From Chelonoidis abingdonii (Eukaryota; Chordata; Testudines; Testudinidae), in the NCBI RefSeq assembly GCF_003597395.2, contig NC_133770.1, forward strand, positions 6,525,298 to 6,589,297: a stretch of DNA of 64,000 nt. The letters are read 5' to 3'. The notes below the pieces were generated by a model. The model ran no database searches. It had not been told where the DNA came from and saw nothing but the letters and a program-made list of their open reading frames with translations. Made by a program: the position numbers and the translations under genes. Shown here piece after piece: positions 32,739 to 45,003 of this stretch. Within the stretch, counting starts at the first letter, position 1, and each line of letters starts with the position of its first letter.

Positions 32739-34365
32739 TAGGGTTGCCAACGTTCTAATGGCACAAAAGCGAACACCCTTGCCCCGCCCCTTCTCTGAGG
32801 CTCCACCCCCACTCACTCCATCCCCCCTCCCTCTGTCACTCCCTCTTCCCCACCCTCACTTACTTCCACTGGGCTGGGGAAGGGCGTTGGGGTGCAGGAG
32901 GGGTTGAGGGCTCTGGGGTGGGGCTGGGGATGAGGGCTTTGAAGTGCAGGAGCGGGATCAGGGCTGGGGCAGGCGGTTGGGGTGTGGGAAGGGGTGCGGG
33001 ATGTGGGCTCCAGGAGGAGGCTCAGGGCTGGGGCAGGGAGTTGGGGTGCAGGAGGGGTTGAGGGCTCTGGGTTGGGGCCAGAAATGAGAGGTTCAGCGTG
33101 TGGAAGCAAGCTCAGGGCTGGGGCAGAGGGTTGGGATGTTGGAGGAGGTGAGGGCTTCCGCCAGTGATGTGAGCTCTGGGGTGGGGCTGGGGATGAGGGG
33201 TTTGGGATGCAGGAGAGGCTCTGGGCTGGTGCTGAGAGTTTGCAGTGCAAGAGCGGGCTCAGGGCTGTGGCAGGGGGTTGGAGTGTGGGAGGGGGCTCAG
33301 GGATACAGGAGGGGGTGAGGGCTATGGCTAAGGGTGCAGGCTCTGGAGTGGGGCCGGGTATGAGGGATTTGGGGTGCAGGAGGAGCTGGTGTTGGGGAGG
33401 TTGGAATGTGAGAGCAGGTTCAGGTCTGAGGCAGGGGGTTGGGGTGTAGGATCCAGGAGGGGGCTCAGGGCTGGGGCAGGGAGTTGGGGGGTAGAAGGGG
33501 GTTCAGACTCCAGTCATGTGATGGCTACCTCAGGAAGTTCCCGGTTGGCAGTGCGGCAGGCAGGGCCGACTTTAGGAAGTGCGGGGCCCAAATCGAACAG
33601 TTTCGACGGGGGCCCAGCAGGGAAGACAAAAAAAAAACCACACATTAAAAAAAACACGTGGGGCTTGTACTCACTGGGTGGTGCTCTGAGTCTTCGGCAG
33701 CACTTCGGCGGAGGGTCCTTCACTCGCTCCAGATCTTTGGTGGCACTGAAGGACCCGCCGCCGAAGTGCCGCTGAAGACCCAGAGCAAGCGAAGGACCCA
33801 CCGCTGAAGTGCTGCTGAAGACCCGGAGCGCCGCCAGGTGAGTAAAAATTAAAAAGGCGCCTCTAGCCAGGGAAGAGATTCTCACTGGGCGCGGGGCCCT
33901 CTTATGCATGGGGCCCGATTCGGGAGAATTGGCGGAATTGGCCTACAGCTGGCCCTGGCAGCAGGGCTAAGGCAGGCTCCCTGCCTGCCCTGGCTCCACA
34001 TGACTCTCAGAAGCAGCTGGCATGTCTGGCTCCAAGGAGGAGGCACAGCCAGGTGGCTCTGTGCACTGCTTGCACCTGCAGGCGCTGCCCCCGCAGCGCC
34101 CATTGGCTGTGGTTCCTGGCCAATGGGTGCTGAGGGGGCGGCACTCAGGGCAGGGGGAGCGCATGGAGCTTCCCTGATTGCCCCTATACCTAGGTTTCGC
34201 AGGCACATGCTGCCCACTTCCAGGAGATGTGCCGTGCTAGGGCGGGCAGGGAGCCTGCCTTAGCCCTGCTGCACTGCTGACCGGACTTGTAAAGGCTTAG
34301 CAGAGCAGCCAGGGTCCCTTTTCGACCGGGCGTTCTGGTCAAAAACTGGACACCTGGCAACCCTC
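32739..34365. mobile_element. Large hAT-type MITE with minisatellite core
   Basis: Ends TAGGGTTGCCAAC and (TGGACACC)TGGCAACCCTC are inverted repeats; flanking 8-mers gctgcaac and gctccaag match at six of eight. From about 32880 to 33500 the core is a G-rich degenerate minisatellite (gggctggggcagggagttgg). A second hAT MITE (33561-33957) is nested inside. The many Ala/Gly/Pro-rich open frames here are by-products. Confidence 0.8.
33561..33957. mobile_element. CAGGGCYGG-family hAT MITE (nested)
   Basis: Begins CAGGGCCGACTTTAGG and ends CAGCTGGCCCTG, with flanking 8-mers gcggcagg and gcagcagg (seven of eight). The interior contains an inverted pair around 33700-33790 (cagcacttcggcggagggtc against gacccgccgccgaagtgccg). 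Confidence 0.85.
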
Positions 34366-34387
34366 GCTCCAAGAGGAGTTAAGTTAG

Positions 34388-34455
34388 GAAACTCCTATGG
34401 CCTGGGTTATGCAGGAGATCAGACTAGATTATCACAACGGTCCCTTCTGGCTTTA
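34388..34455 (+). mobile_element. CR1 LINE 3' tail
   Basis: Reads caggagatcagactagatta then tcacaacggtcccttctggc, the terminus of another CR1 subfamily. Confidence 0.75.
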
Positions 34456-35214
34456 TAACTGATGCCTCTATTGTCTCTTTCTACATGCACAGGCCGTTTG
34501 TGAGTGGCAGACAGCACAGCTCGGAGTCAGGACTTGAGCAGCTGTAAAAGGTGCCTGGGAGGTCTGGGGCGGGATGGGTTTGGAGGGAGGAGATGGGCGA
34601 GTCCAAGCCAAAAGATGAAATGTTTGTAAACGTTCTGCTAGTGCTGCTAAAAGCTTGGTTGCATTTCATTCCCATCTGTGAGTGAGTGCCTCCCAGCCAG
34701 AAGGCTGTCTGCTCCCAGATTTCATAGCACCAGCTGGTGCTGTCAGGGCCAATAACTGAGCATATATTCAGACCCAAACCAGCCCACTCAGAGAGCACTC
34801 AGGGGCCCTTTGTTCTCTTTTCAGCCACTCACTCCGCAGGCGATCGGCTGCTTCAGGCAGTTTAATTGTACAAAGTGTTTTATGATGGGTTCTGCGCACA
34901 TGAGGCTATAAACGTCAGGTCAGCTCTGAATGCTTTTCTTAAGGGTCCTCCACATTGAGTAGGATGGTTTATCCCTCCATGCAACACGGCTCTGAAAACG
35001 GGGTAGAGTGTCACTTGCAGGAGTGATCCCAAATGCAGTCCGGACCTCTCATTGCTAACTGTCTGTCTGGGAGCTGGAATAAGGTGTGACACTCAGGAGC
35101 GCTGGTGAGAGATTGAATTTTGTTTCCTGGATGCAGTCACATGACAGGGATCAAGGTTAGCTGCCAAGGGGCTGCAGGAAAGATGATTACGGTGAAGTCT
35201 CCGGCCTGGGACTT
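34456..35214. other. Intergenic, no gene seen
   Basis: Nothing recognised on either strand. Confidence 0.4.
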
Positions 35215-35460
35215 GGGAATAGAACACAGGACCACCAGTTTTGCGGCAGGCTTTTTGTATGGCCCTGGGCAAGTTGCTTAACCTCTCAGTAGCTCAGTTC
35301 TCCATCTGTAAAGTGGGGATAATAATATTGCCTTTCTCTCTTCTATTGAGAAGATAAACTATTTGGGGCAGGAACCAACTCTAACTACATGTCCAGCACC
35401 TAGCGCAGTGGGGCCCTGATCTTGGCAGGAGCCTCTTGGTAATACGGGAATGCAAATAAT
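35215..35460 (+). repeat. MIR/L2-tail SINE
   Basis: A nearly full MIR: tggccctgggcaagttgctt, aacctctcagtagctcagtt, tctgtaaagtggggataata, then an L2-type tail (ggggcaggaacc, cacctagcgcagtggggccc). Confidence 0.75.
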
Positions 35461-35959
35461 AATGAAGGGGTCATTGTCCACCGACTCCAGTGGCTATTAT
35501 TACAGGCCCCAGGCTGGATGCGTTTCTTGAGACCTTGAAGGTCTAACTTCAGAAACAAACAGCACCATTTCAAGTGTCCAGAGTGAAGAAGACAACGCTG
35601 AGGGCTGGACAGAGCAGACTGGCTGGGTCCCAGTACAAGTAGGAGCTAAGCTACTAGTGAAGTACACATGACTGCTCCCTAGCGCTTGACCTTCGGTGGA
35701 AGCCAGGAATGTTTGGTCCCTCTAAATGGAGGCCATTTTAGGTGTCTAAATGTGGATTTAGGTGCCTCACTTGAGTTTGAAAATGTTGTCCTTTGTCGCC
35801 AGCAAATGTTGTGCACGCTGGGAGACGATACAGCACAGGATGGCCTTACTCCTAAAGCCTTACACGGAGCAGTATGTTCAGTGCAAGCAGGAGGGAACGT
35901 AACAGGTGCTTTCAAGCACTGCCCAACCCAGGAGTTGTGCAGAAAAACAGCGGGGGTTA

Positions 35960-36560
35960 CAGCGGGTCACAAATTGAATATGAGCCAACAATGTGATGCG
36001 GCTGCAAAAAAGATTGATATTCTTAGGTATAGTAATAGGGGCAGCTTTAGGCATTTTGCCGCCCCAAGCAGCGCAGGCAGGCTGCCTTCGGTGGCAGTTC
36101 TGTGTGCCACGCTTCAAGTAAGATGTGGACAAATTGGAGAGAGTCCAGAGGAGAACAACAAAAATGATGGATCGAGGAAAAGTTAAATGGGCCATGTTTG
36201 GTCTTGCGAACAGAAGATTGAAGAGGGACCTGATAAGTCTTAAAATCTGTTAAGGCCTGCTGTAAAGAGAACGGTGATCCATTGTTTTCCATGTCCACCA
36301 AAGGTAGGACAAGAAGTAATCAGCATAATCGGCAGCAAGAGAAATTTAGGTTAGATATTAGGAAAAACTCTTTAACTCTAGGGGTGGTTAAGCTCTGGGA
36401 CAGGTTATCAAGGGAGGTTGTGGAATCCCCATCACTGGAGATTGTTAAGAACAGTTTGGACAAACACCTTTCAGGGATAGGTCTGTGTTTACTTGGTCCT
36501 GTCTTAAATGCTCCTCTGAGTTTTGAAATTCTCATTTTCAAGTTGTGATGCTGGCAGACC
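35960..36560 (+). mobile_element. CR1 LINE 3' region with inserted MITE piece
   Basis: Contains atgagccaacaatgtgatgc, then gtggacaaattggagagagt and aacaacaaaaatgatggatc, all standard CR1 C-terminal landmarks. At about 36037-36113 a truncated CAGGGCYGG-family MITE (aggggcagctttaggcattt, tgccgccccaagcagc) interrupts it. Frames are broken. Confidence 0.7.
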
Positions 36561-37669
36561 AGGTGCCACCTCATGCCAGAGCCACTGGCCAATTCACTTG
36601 TGGCTTAGTATAGATCAAAGTGATTGTTAAATGTCTGAGAGTATATTTGGTGTTTAAATGTCATGAAAACGAGTGGAATCTTACTTGCATTGTGTGTATA
36701 CCCATGTGACTAAATAACCCATCAAACGAGAAAGAATGCAAATGAGAACCTCTAACAGAGAAGGGCTCATTTCAAAGCAAGTGGTCATCGTGTGTGATGA
36801 CTGGAGGGCAAAGACTCAAAATGCATTCCTCACTCGAAGAAGTTATACATATGAATTTGAGGAGAGATCCTGCATCTCTGGGCTGTTTCTTACAGGGAAG
36901 TGTCCTGGATCCAAAGCAGAGATCCCTAGAGACAATCTGTGAACTCTGACAAGACTTTTGGGAAACTGGGAGTTTATTACATCACTGCCACGATTTGGAA
37001 TTACAAACTATGACTCACCTGTGCATATATTTTACCTGGACAGACTAAGGGGACTGTCTGTGACACTATGGTAGGACTGATGTAGTGATCCAGGAGTTCA
37101 CATTTGTCACAGACTTGGTGAAATCTAATTATAGAACATACCATCAGTTTGGGGTGTCTGCCCCATTTTCTGGCAGTCTGCCCTGAGATAGGCGTTCAGA
37201 ATTATGAGCCATTCCAGACAGCGTGACACGGGTATATGTATATTCTCTTTATTTATTAAACCTGATTGGAAATATTCCATCAGCTTTTTCTTAATGAAAA
37301 ATGGCCTTTTTTCCAAAGAATTTTTTGCAGAAAATTTTCATCTAAAACCAAATGTATTTATATTTTTTCCCCATGGAAAAACTGAAAATTGAATATTTTT
37401 CAGTAAAACTTTTAGGTTTTTAATTTTTCATTGAAAACCCAGAATAAAAACCCCATGAACATTTCTGAAAAAAACAACAACCAAGGGTTTTAAAAGTTGA
37501 CCATTTTCTGACCAGTTCTATTGTTTATGATGCTGCCAGGTTTGGTGCAGCGGTTTTTGGTTGTCTCAATATGCGCACACGCTCCTTGTCAGCAGTTCTC
37601 TTTCCCATGCATGTTATTTATATGGCTTCTGCCACCATAGCATCTGAGCACCTCACTCTACCCGTCAGG
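36561..37669. other. Intergenic including an A/T-rich repeat
   Basis: From about 37230 to 37510 the DNA is rich in gaaaa/ttttc motifs resembling 56830-57190; both may be copies of one dispersed A/T-rich element. No gene seen. Confidence 0.35.
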
Positions 37670-37800
37670 TAAGAAAATGCTGTGCCTCAGTTTCCCCATC
37701 TGTAAACTGGAACCTAATGACACTGACCTCCTTCGAGATCTTTGAGAGCTACTGATGACGGGAGCTACACAGGAGCTAGGATAGTACTGTTATTATATCT
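37670..37800 (+). repeat. MIR-like SINE
   Basis: Has gctgtgcctcagtttcccca, tctgtaaactggaacctaat and a diverged tail. Confidence 0.6.
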
Positions 37801-38065
37801 GATGGCTTAGAACACAGAAGGCAAATAAAAAGAACCCCACCATTTATTTTTAAAATCTCATGATCTTAAGCCAAACTCAAGATTGTGGGAGGGCCTGATT
37901 CAAGATTTTGAATGCTTGACACTGACAATGCTGGCTCCTGTCTCTGTGAGTCTGGGATTGCTCCGGTAAAGACCAGCTAAATCTACTGCCGATCGCTCTC
38001 CACTCAATCCCTGTACTCTACCCCCAACAAGAAGAATAAGGTAAAGTCTCTCGTCAACGCCTCTC

Positions 38066-38178
38066 AGTGTAGACCCTGCGGTAACTCGACATAAGGTACG
38101 TCGACTTGAGTTATGTTATCCACATAGCTGGAGTTGCATAGAGTAAGTTGACTTACTGTGGTAGTGTAGACATAGCGT
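38066..38178. mobile_element. Short MITE, cagtgtagac ends
   Basis: Left cagtgtagaccctgcgg and right gtagtgtagacatagcg are inverted, with an internal gtcgactt/aagttgactt palindrome. Boundaries are approximate. Confidence 0.5.
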
Positions 38179-38228
38179 CAGTTGCAGGTGTAATAGCCAG
38201 TATCCCAAATGCCAGATGAACCCAGAGC

Positions 38229-38563
38229 CAGGGGCGGCTCCAGGCCCCAGCACGCCAAATGCGTGCTTGGGGCAGCATGCCGCGGGGGGCGCTCTGCTGG
38301 TCGCTGGGAGGGAGGCAGGCAGGCTGCCTTCAGCGGCATGCCTGTGGAGGGTCTGCTGGTCCCGCGGCTTCAGTGGAACCGTGGAACCAGCGGATCCTCC
38401 GCAGGCATGCCTGCGGGAGGTCCACCGAAGCCGCGGGACCAGCGGACCCTCCACAGGCATGCCTGCGGGAGGTCCACCGGAGCCGCGGGACCGGCGACCG
38501 GCAGAGCGCCCCCCGCGGCATGCCGCTGTGCTAGGGGCGGCGAAATGTCTAAAACCACCCCTG
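38229..38563. mobile_element. CAGGGCYGG-family hAT MITE
   Basis: CAGGGGCGG and CCACCCCTG ends, with flanking 8-mers cccagagc and cctggagc (six of eight). The core repeats gcaggcatgcctgcgggagg-like GC units in both orientations, producing spurious Ala/Arg-rich frames. Confidence 0.82.
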
Positions 38564-38598
38564 CCTGGAGCTGCTTTGAAATCTCTAATAGCATTTTC

Positions 38599-38876
38599 CT
38601 AAGGGCTTGTCTGCACCACCATCGGATCGGCAGCAGTGATCGATCCAGCAGCGATTGATTGATTTATTAGTTTAGATGCAATCAATCAACCACTGAGCAT
38701 TCTCCTATCGACTCCGGTACTCCATCAGAATGAGAAGTGCAAGTGGAGTCAATGGGGGAGTGTCAGCTGTCCACTTACCACAGTAGATCTAAGTACTTGA
38801 CTTCAGCTACGCTATTCACATAGCTGAAGTTGTGTATCTTAGATCGACCCTGTGCGATAGTATAGACAAACCCTAG
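38599..38876. mobile_element. MITE with CTAAGGGCTTGTCTGCAC ends
   Basis: Left ctaagggcttgtctgcac and right gtatagacaaaccctag are inverted repeats. The interior (cgatccagcagcg, atctaagtact, tagatcgaccc) recurs at 40435-40660. The target duplication is unclear. Confidence 0.65.
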
Positions 38877-40107
38877 GAGCCAGAAGAAGAGACAAGAGCT
38901 GCTTCCAGTCACTGGTTAAAGAAAAACACCAGAGAATGGCTTTAAAAGAACTTTGGGAAGCACAGCTAGGAACATAAAACAGAGCTGCTTTTACCCACTG
39001 GGTTTTTTGTTTTGTTAAATAGCTGTTTTTCATCTCCCTCCCACTAGCTGCCAGGTTCCACTGGCCCAAGTATTCACCGTAGACAGAGTCTGCCTCCAAC
39101 CTGCTTCTCTTTCCACCCTTGGTCCTGGTGGCTCTGGAATGTGTCCAGCTTTATCACTCGTGAACAAGGCGAAGGCACATCTCCACATCTGTTTGCAGGG
39201 AGCATTTGCCATCTGCCGTTAACCTCTCACCAGGGCTTTTATTTAACTGCGCGCTATCCGACAGACAATATGAAACCGTTTCTCCAAAGGCTGGAAAGAG
39301 GGAAGTGGGTAAATCACGGTGATCTGCAGACTGTAAACTAGTCATTCTTTAAATCATTATTTTTCCACAGTGCATTTAAGTTCTGGATGGACAGTTCCAG
39401 AGACTGAAGCCACGGGGCAGGAGTAGCACAGACTAGCCGGGCAAGCTTTTCCACATGCGGTCCTATCTACCTTCCTCCACCATCACATGGAGGGATTGCC
39501 TGCAGGGATGAAAGGATAGTACAGACTCCACAGCCCATTCAGTTCTTTGTCTCTCTGCTAGTTGCGAGCGTGAGGTAAGCATTTGTCTATTCGAGACTGG
39601 ATTGAGACTGCAGCTGTGTGTGTCTGTTTTGCTGGGTCTGGATCACTGGTGGCTAGCTGAGGCTTCATCTGGATAAACCTGAGGTGTTGCTGGTAGGTTA
39701 GGGGGAGAAGAGAGAGCTTCTGTCCGCCCCTTTGAATTAGAGAATGTTCCCAGCCTTTGTTTATCTACATGCTCACTGGATCCATAGCTGATACTGGATT
39801 CCAGGTAGCAAGAGTGGAGGCAGCTTTTTTCCCATCTGCGTTTGTTGAAGGGGCTCCGACTGCTCCTTTGGGCTCTGAATCTGGATATAGCTTTCCCTGC
39901 CTTTGTCCCTTTAGAGGCTGGATTGCTGCAATGCACTCGGCATAGGGCTGCACCTGTACAACACTCTGGAGCATCAGCTGGTGCAGAACACCCCTGCCTA
40001 CCTACTTAGTGGTATCCATTGCAGGGAATGCATAACCTGCATGATCTGCGCTGGCTGCCAGTTCACTGTCAGGCACAATTCAAGGGGTTGGCTTTAACCT
40101 CTAACAT
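38877..40107. other. Intergenic, no gene seen
   Basis: Ordinary sequence; no gene or bounded repeat recognised. Confidence 0.4.
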
Positions 40108-40115
40108 CCTAAATG

Positions 40116-40261
40116 CAGGGCTGGCTCTAGGTTTTTCGCCGCCCTAAGCAAAAAAAAAAAAAAAAGTTCGGAGTGTCGCTGCCGAAGTGCTCGAATGCCG
40201 CCCCTTGAAAAGTGCCACCCCAAGCACATGCTTGGGGCGCTGGTGCCTAGAGCCAGCCCTG
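40116..40261. mobile_element. CAGGGCYGG-family hAT MITE, 146 bp
   Basis: The shortest and cleanest copy: CAGGGCTGGCTCTAGG and CCTAGAGCCAGCCCTG perfect ends, with the exact 8-bp duplication CCTAAATG (40108-40115 and 40262-40269). It holds an A-run of about 18. Confidence 0.95.
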
Positions 40262-40434
40262 CCTAAATGGTTTGGATTGTGGCTGTCTCTCTCCTTGTTA
40301 CAACATGGCAGCTGAAGTTAGCTGAGGTTGCCAGGCTGTGATCTCTAGCAGCATTTGTCTTTAAAGTGTAGGTGTCCTAAACAGGCTTATCTTGTGAGAG
40401 CCAATTGAATTACTCCCCAAAATAGTCAGCAGGC

Positions 40435-40660
40435 AGAGATCGATCCAGCGGGGGTTGATCTATCGCGTCTATACTAGATGCTATAAATCGACCACTGAGC
40501 GCTCTCCCATTGACTCCGGTACTCCACCAGAACAAGAAATGCAAGCGGAGTCGACGGGAGAGCATCAGCTGTTGACCTACTGGAGCAAAAACACCGCGGT
40601 AAGTAGATCTAAGTATGTCAATTCACGGAGCTGAAGTTGCGTATCTTAGATCGACCCCGA
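40435..40660. mobile_element. Truncated copy of the 38599 MITE family
   Basis: Shares cgatccagcgggggttgatc, ctcccattgactccggtact and cttagatcgacccc with 38599-38876 but lacks clear ends. Confidence 0.6.
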
Positions 40661-41045
40661 GTAACATGCCCCAAGTAACTGCAGAAATAAAACAATCCGC
40701 ATTAGAGCTGTGCAAACTACTCACAGCAGATAACTCTGCAGAATTCAGCTGTTTCTTCCTTTAGTATATAGGTGACATGATCCTGATATCTTCAAATATA
40801 TATGTTATCCAGACATATTTGGCAAAAACTTGGTACAAACAAATTACAGCTGATTGCTCTCGCAAACTGCTCACCTGGACTATTCAGTATTGTGGCATAT
40901 GATTGGTCTTCTAAGTCACATGGTATTGTTTCCTTTCCTTGATTGGTTGACTGAAACTTTTACCATATAACAATTGCGGCAAACAATTTACTCTCTGATA
41001 CAAGTTTTCAATAGTTTATCTAAATTCATGACACTTTTGCAAATA

Positions 41046-41700
41046 CAGTAGAACCTCAGAGTTACAAACACCTTGGGAATGGAGACTGTTTGTAACTGAA
41101 ATGTTCTGTAATTCTGCATAAGAACTTATGGACTTCAGCCATGGGGGATTGGGGCTGCAGCCACAGAGTGGGAGGGGTCAGGGCTCTGGGTTGGGTGGGG
41201 GTGTGATGGGCCTTCTGACCCACAGGGCACCAGGACTCCGGGCCGGGGGCTCAGGGCTTCTACCCCCCGGGAGCACCAGGATGCAGGGTTTTAGAGCTGG
41301 GGGAATGCCTGGGCTTGGGGCTTCAGCCTCGCGGAGAGCACCAGGGCTCAGGGCTTTAGCTACAGGGGGAGCACTGGGGCTGAAGCTCTGAGCCCAGGTG
41401 ACTCCTGCGGGGCTGAAGCCAGGAATGGAGCCACAGGGCTGAAGCCCGAGCCCCAGCGCTCCAGAGAATCAGAAGCCTTGAGCCCATGCCCGGAGCCCTG
41501 ACACCTCCTGCTGTGGTGAAGCTCCAACCCCCTCGTGGCTGAAGCCCTGAGCCCCTGGCTAAAGCCCTGAGACAGAACAGTATTTGCTTTTGGGGGGGGG
41601 GTCTTCTGCTGCTGCCTGATTGATTACTTCCGGTTCCACAGGGTATGTGGTAGACCGGTAAGTCGGTAACTCTGGTGTTCAGATCTTTGAGGTTCTACTG
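41046..41700. mobile_element. Tigger-like element (CAGTAGAACCTC ends, TA site)
   Basis: CAGTAGAACCTCAGAGTTAC at the left and ggtgttcagatctttgaggt then TCTACTG at the right are inverted repeats. TA dinucleotides flank both ends (41044-41045 and 41701-41702), the mariner/pogo target. The middle (about 41120-41600) is replaced by GC-rich gggctgaagcc/gagccc repeats, so no transposase remains. Confidence 0.88.
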
Positions 41701-41702
41701 TA

Positions 41703-43057
41703 GACAGCCGGTGATCTGAGCACTCCTGAATGATGAGTAATATGAATCCATGAATAACTTCAGAACAGACTCACCGCATTTATTTGCAAATTATCATTGG
41801 TTTCTATTATTCAATGTTCTAATTACGGTAGCACTGATTCTGTCACCCATATTGCCCTGAGTAAGTGCTTACTCCTCTAGCAGTTCCACTGATCTGATCC
41901 TGAGTAAAAGTGACTGGATCTTGTCCTCTATCAAAGGAACACTGAAGGACAGGTCAGGCCTAGATCCTAGTCAGCTGCCTTCCTTTTCTGACTGCAATAC
42001 ATACATCCTCTCCTGCAGGTTAACGTTCAGCATCACTGGTCCAGTTAATTTCCTCAAACAAGCTTTCATGTATTTCCTTCCCTTCGCAGCAAGTGGAAAA
42101 TGGAGATAGCTGACACTTTAACACTTCAGCAGTGCTGGTAATAATCCTGGAAGATAATAACTTAGCACGCAGATATTAACTCTTTTACTTGCTCCGTTTG
42201 GTTTCTTGTTTTTCGTAAGCCATTGACGTGTAGGTCTTGTGTCACATCAGAAACTGAAGTGGCGAAGAAAGTCAGTTATTTGCAGGAATAACATACATGC
42301 GGCTATAATATAAATACGATTGTACATGGTGACTCCATTGGGTTGCTGTAAAGAGGCAATGGGGTACTATAGCAAGTCCTTGCTACAGCATCTTGTGACG
42401 AGATGCTCATAATATGCTTCTAGCCACCTGGCCATAGGCCGACATCTGTGTACAGCTGCCCGTCATGGAGGGAGGCATCACCAGGTTAAGGGAGGCTGTA
42501 AAAGAGAGGATGTGGCCTTGGGCGGGGCTGAACTTTGGCATTTCAAAATTTCAATTGGCTTGACAGCTGGTCAGAAAACAGGGAAAAACTTGGTAAAAAG
42601 CTTTTTTCTGATTTTCTTTCTTTAATACATCTTCCAAAAGCTGGAATCTATTGGCCGGCTCTGTTGCACACATTTATAAGGCTCCTCTTCCTCATTGCAG
42701 GACTCCTTCTACAGGGGTTCAGCCGGGTGACCAGGAGTCTTCATTGCTATCTTTAAAGTTGTTTGGAGACTTAACCTACTGGTCTTGGTCAAGTTCTGAA
42801 TGGATGAGGGTCCATGCCACAGGACCCACAACCTCTGCTGGCAGTCTCAGGTCAACGGATGAATGGGCTGTGACGGACGGACAGTATCCTGGACAAACCT
42901 TATGGAACTGAGATAAACTTTATTGAATTAAGTGAAACCCTATTGAATTAGGTTTTAATACCTTTGGGGTCCGTTGTATTGGAAATGCAATTGTTTATGT
43001 GCGATTGTAGGATTGTTTGTAACTTTTCTAGGAACTTGACTAATGTAAATATTAGGA
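41703..43057. other. Intergenic, partly repeat-like
   Basis: No gene supported. Near 42868 tgtgacggacggacagtatc begins like a turtle LTR fragment; it cannot be bounded here. Confidence 0.35.
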
Positions 43058-43165
43058 AGCGCTCTGTGTAGCTCGAAAGCTGGTCTCCTGCACCAGCAGA
43101 AGTTCGCCCACTAAAAGGTATCACCTCACCCACATCATTTCTTTTAGTAGCCTGGGTCCAACACA
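43058..43165 (+). repeat. SINE-like fragment
   Basis: Contains gctctgtgtagctcgaaagc, accagcagaagttcgcccac and aggtatcacctcacccac, a block I associate with a widely dispersed amniote repeat. Family assignment is tentative. Confidence 0.4.
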
Positions 43166-43367
43166 ATATGAGTGAAGTGGTTTCCTAGGAGGCCTTTTGA
43201 AGCTATGCGCTGAGGACAGATCCATCTGGAATCAACCAGAGCAAAGACTCCTGAATTGTATAAAGGATGGACAAAACTTTTTATCAGTGGGCTGGTTCTG
43301 AAGTGAAGCTGTGATGAATTTGAAACCACCAGCAAATGCCTTGAAAACGGACTTCTTCTGCCAGTGC

Positions 43368-43609
43368 CAATGTTAAGGCTCTATGTATTTTGCCGCCCCA
43401 AGCATGGTAGGCAGGTGGCTTTCGGCGGCATGTCTGCAGGAGGTCTGCTGGTCCTGTGCCTTCTGCATACCTGCTACCAAATTGCCGCCGACACCGCAGG
43501 ACCGGCAGACCTTCTGCAGGCATGCCGCCGAAGGCAGCCGGCAGGGCACCCCTCACGGCTTGCCGCCCCAGGGACGCACTTGGTGCGCTGGTGCCTGGAG
43601 CTGCCCCTG
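43368..43609. mobile_element. CAGGGCYGG-family hAT MITE, left end decayed
   Basis: Has ttttgccgccccaagcatgg at the left and ggtgcctggagctgcccctg at the right. The left terminus is mutated (aaggctctatg), so no duplication can be read. Confidence 0.65.
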
Positions 43610-44706
43610 GGTTGTGGTGTTCTCTGGTGAGCTTATTAGCATGCGTGTAGTTTCTTGGATTGTTCTGAATTTGTTTTCTCTGTAATACTTTCTACTTTAA
43701 GAAGGAAGTGCTGTGTGGTAACTTATAATGGTGGCAGTCACGCTGTTGTTACTTTCCGAAGAGAAAGCAAGCAGGGCTGTTTCGGCAGACTGTCTTTGGC
43801 TAAGAATAACAGTGTAGGCAGAGAACTGTTCGGCCTGGAAATATCCCAGTCAGGATGGGGAGAGATGCAGGTCTCCACCCAAGAAATGCAACTGCTAGGG
43901 TCCTGGAAGCCCGAGAATCAATCCCTTGTTGAACCACTGAGGAGAAACATTGGTGCAGTTGCCCTGTATTGTGACGTGGGCTACGGAGACTGCCCATGTT
44001 ACTCGGAGGTAATCTCTGCAGCTCAGTCTTAGCCCACATTGATGGAGCAGTAATGGGAAGCTTGCACCTCGGCTATCTGTTCTGTGGATAAGCAGAGGGC
44101 TTTCTTCTGCAGGGCTTTCCAAACCAGCCATGTTTTCGCCAGCACTAAATTCACTTTACAAAAGTGCTGTTCACACATTTTAAGGAGTGTTCCTTTATTA
44201 CTCAGCTCTCCATCTTCCCCTCCAGTTTTTCCATTCCCAAATTGGTATCTCAGCTGAGCATAAATCACTACATAAATTCTGGCTGCAAATGGAAAAGGAG
44301 AAAATTAAACTCCTGAGCTAGAGGAGTTGTGAAAAAATGTTTTCTCACATCCCAGGTCTGGGAAACTAAAAAATAAGACCCAGCAACACCGTCCATCTTG
44401 CTTGCAGTCGCTCTCTCAATCAGAGCGTAATATTTTATTATCCAATATATTTTAAGAAACATAAAGTGGCAAGCCTTGAAGAAAGATGGAGTTAATGAAG
44501 TGGCTGCTGAGTTTCTTTTAAGACTTGTGACCACAGCTAATAACATTTTTGAAGGATTGTGCAGTGCTTGAGATACTTGTAGGTCGTTCTTCATGGTTTG
44601 ACGCTTATCCAAATCTAGGTGCATATCGTTCCTGTATTTTTTTCTCTATTCCAAGCCGTACATTTCAGTGATAGGTTCAGCACCTTCCCTGTGAGCATCT
44701 AACGTC
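43610..44706. other. Intergenic, no gene seen
   Basis: A 125-codon open stretch at 43655-44032 has no domain, signal peptide or splice support and was not called. Confidence 0.4.
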
Positions 44707-45003
44707 GGGTGTATCTACCCTGGAACTGGAAGGAATAACTTCCAGCACAAGTAGACATACCCTTGCTAACCCTGAGCAAGTTAATGCATTAAAAATAACA
44801 TGTAGCCGCAGCAGTGCAAGGGGCTAGCTGCTTGAGTAAGTACTTAGGGTCTTGGGTGAGATCACAGAGATGCTGACTTCTCCTGCCACTTGCAGCATGG
44901 AGGCTACACTGCTGTTTTTAACACACTAGCCCTGATGGAGCTAGCATGGAAACGTCTACCTGAGTTGGAAGTTACACCTTTCAGCTCCAGTATCTATGTA
45001 CCC
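44707..45003. mobile_element. MITE with GGGTGTATCTACCCTGGAAC ends
   Basis: Left gggtgtatctaccctggaac and right gctccagtatctatgtaccc are imperfect inverted repeats around a degenerate interior. Confidence 0.6.
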
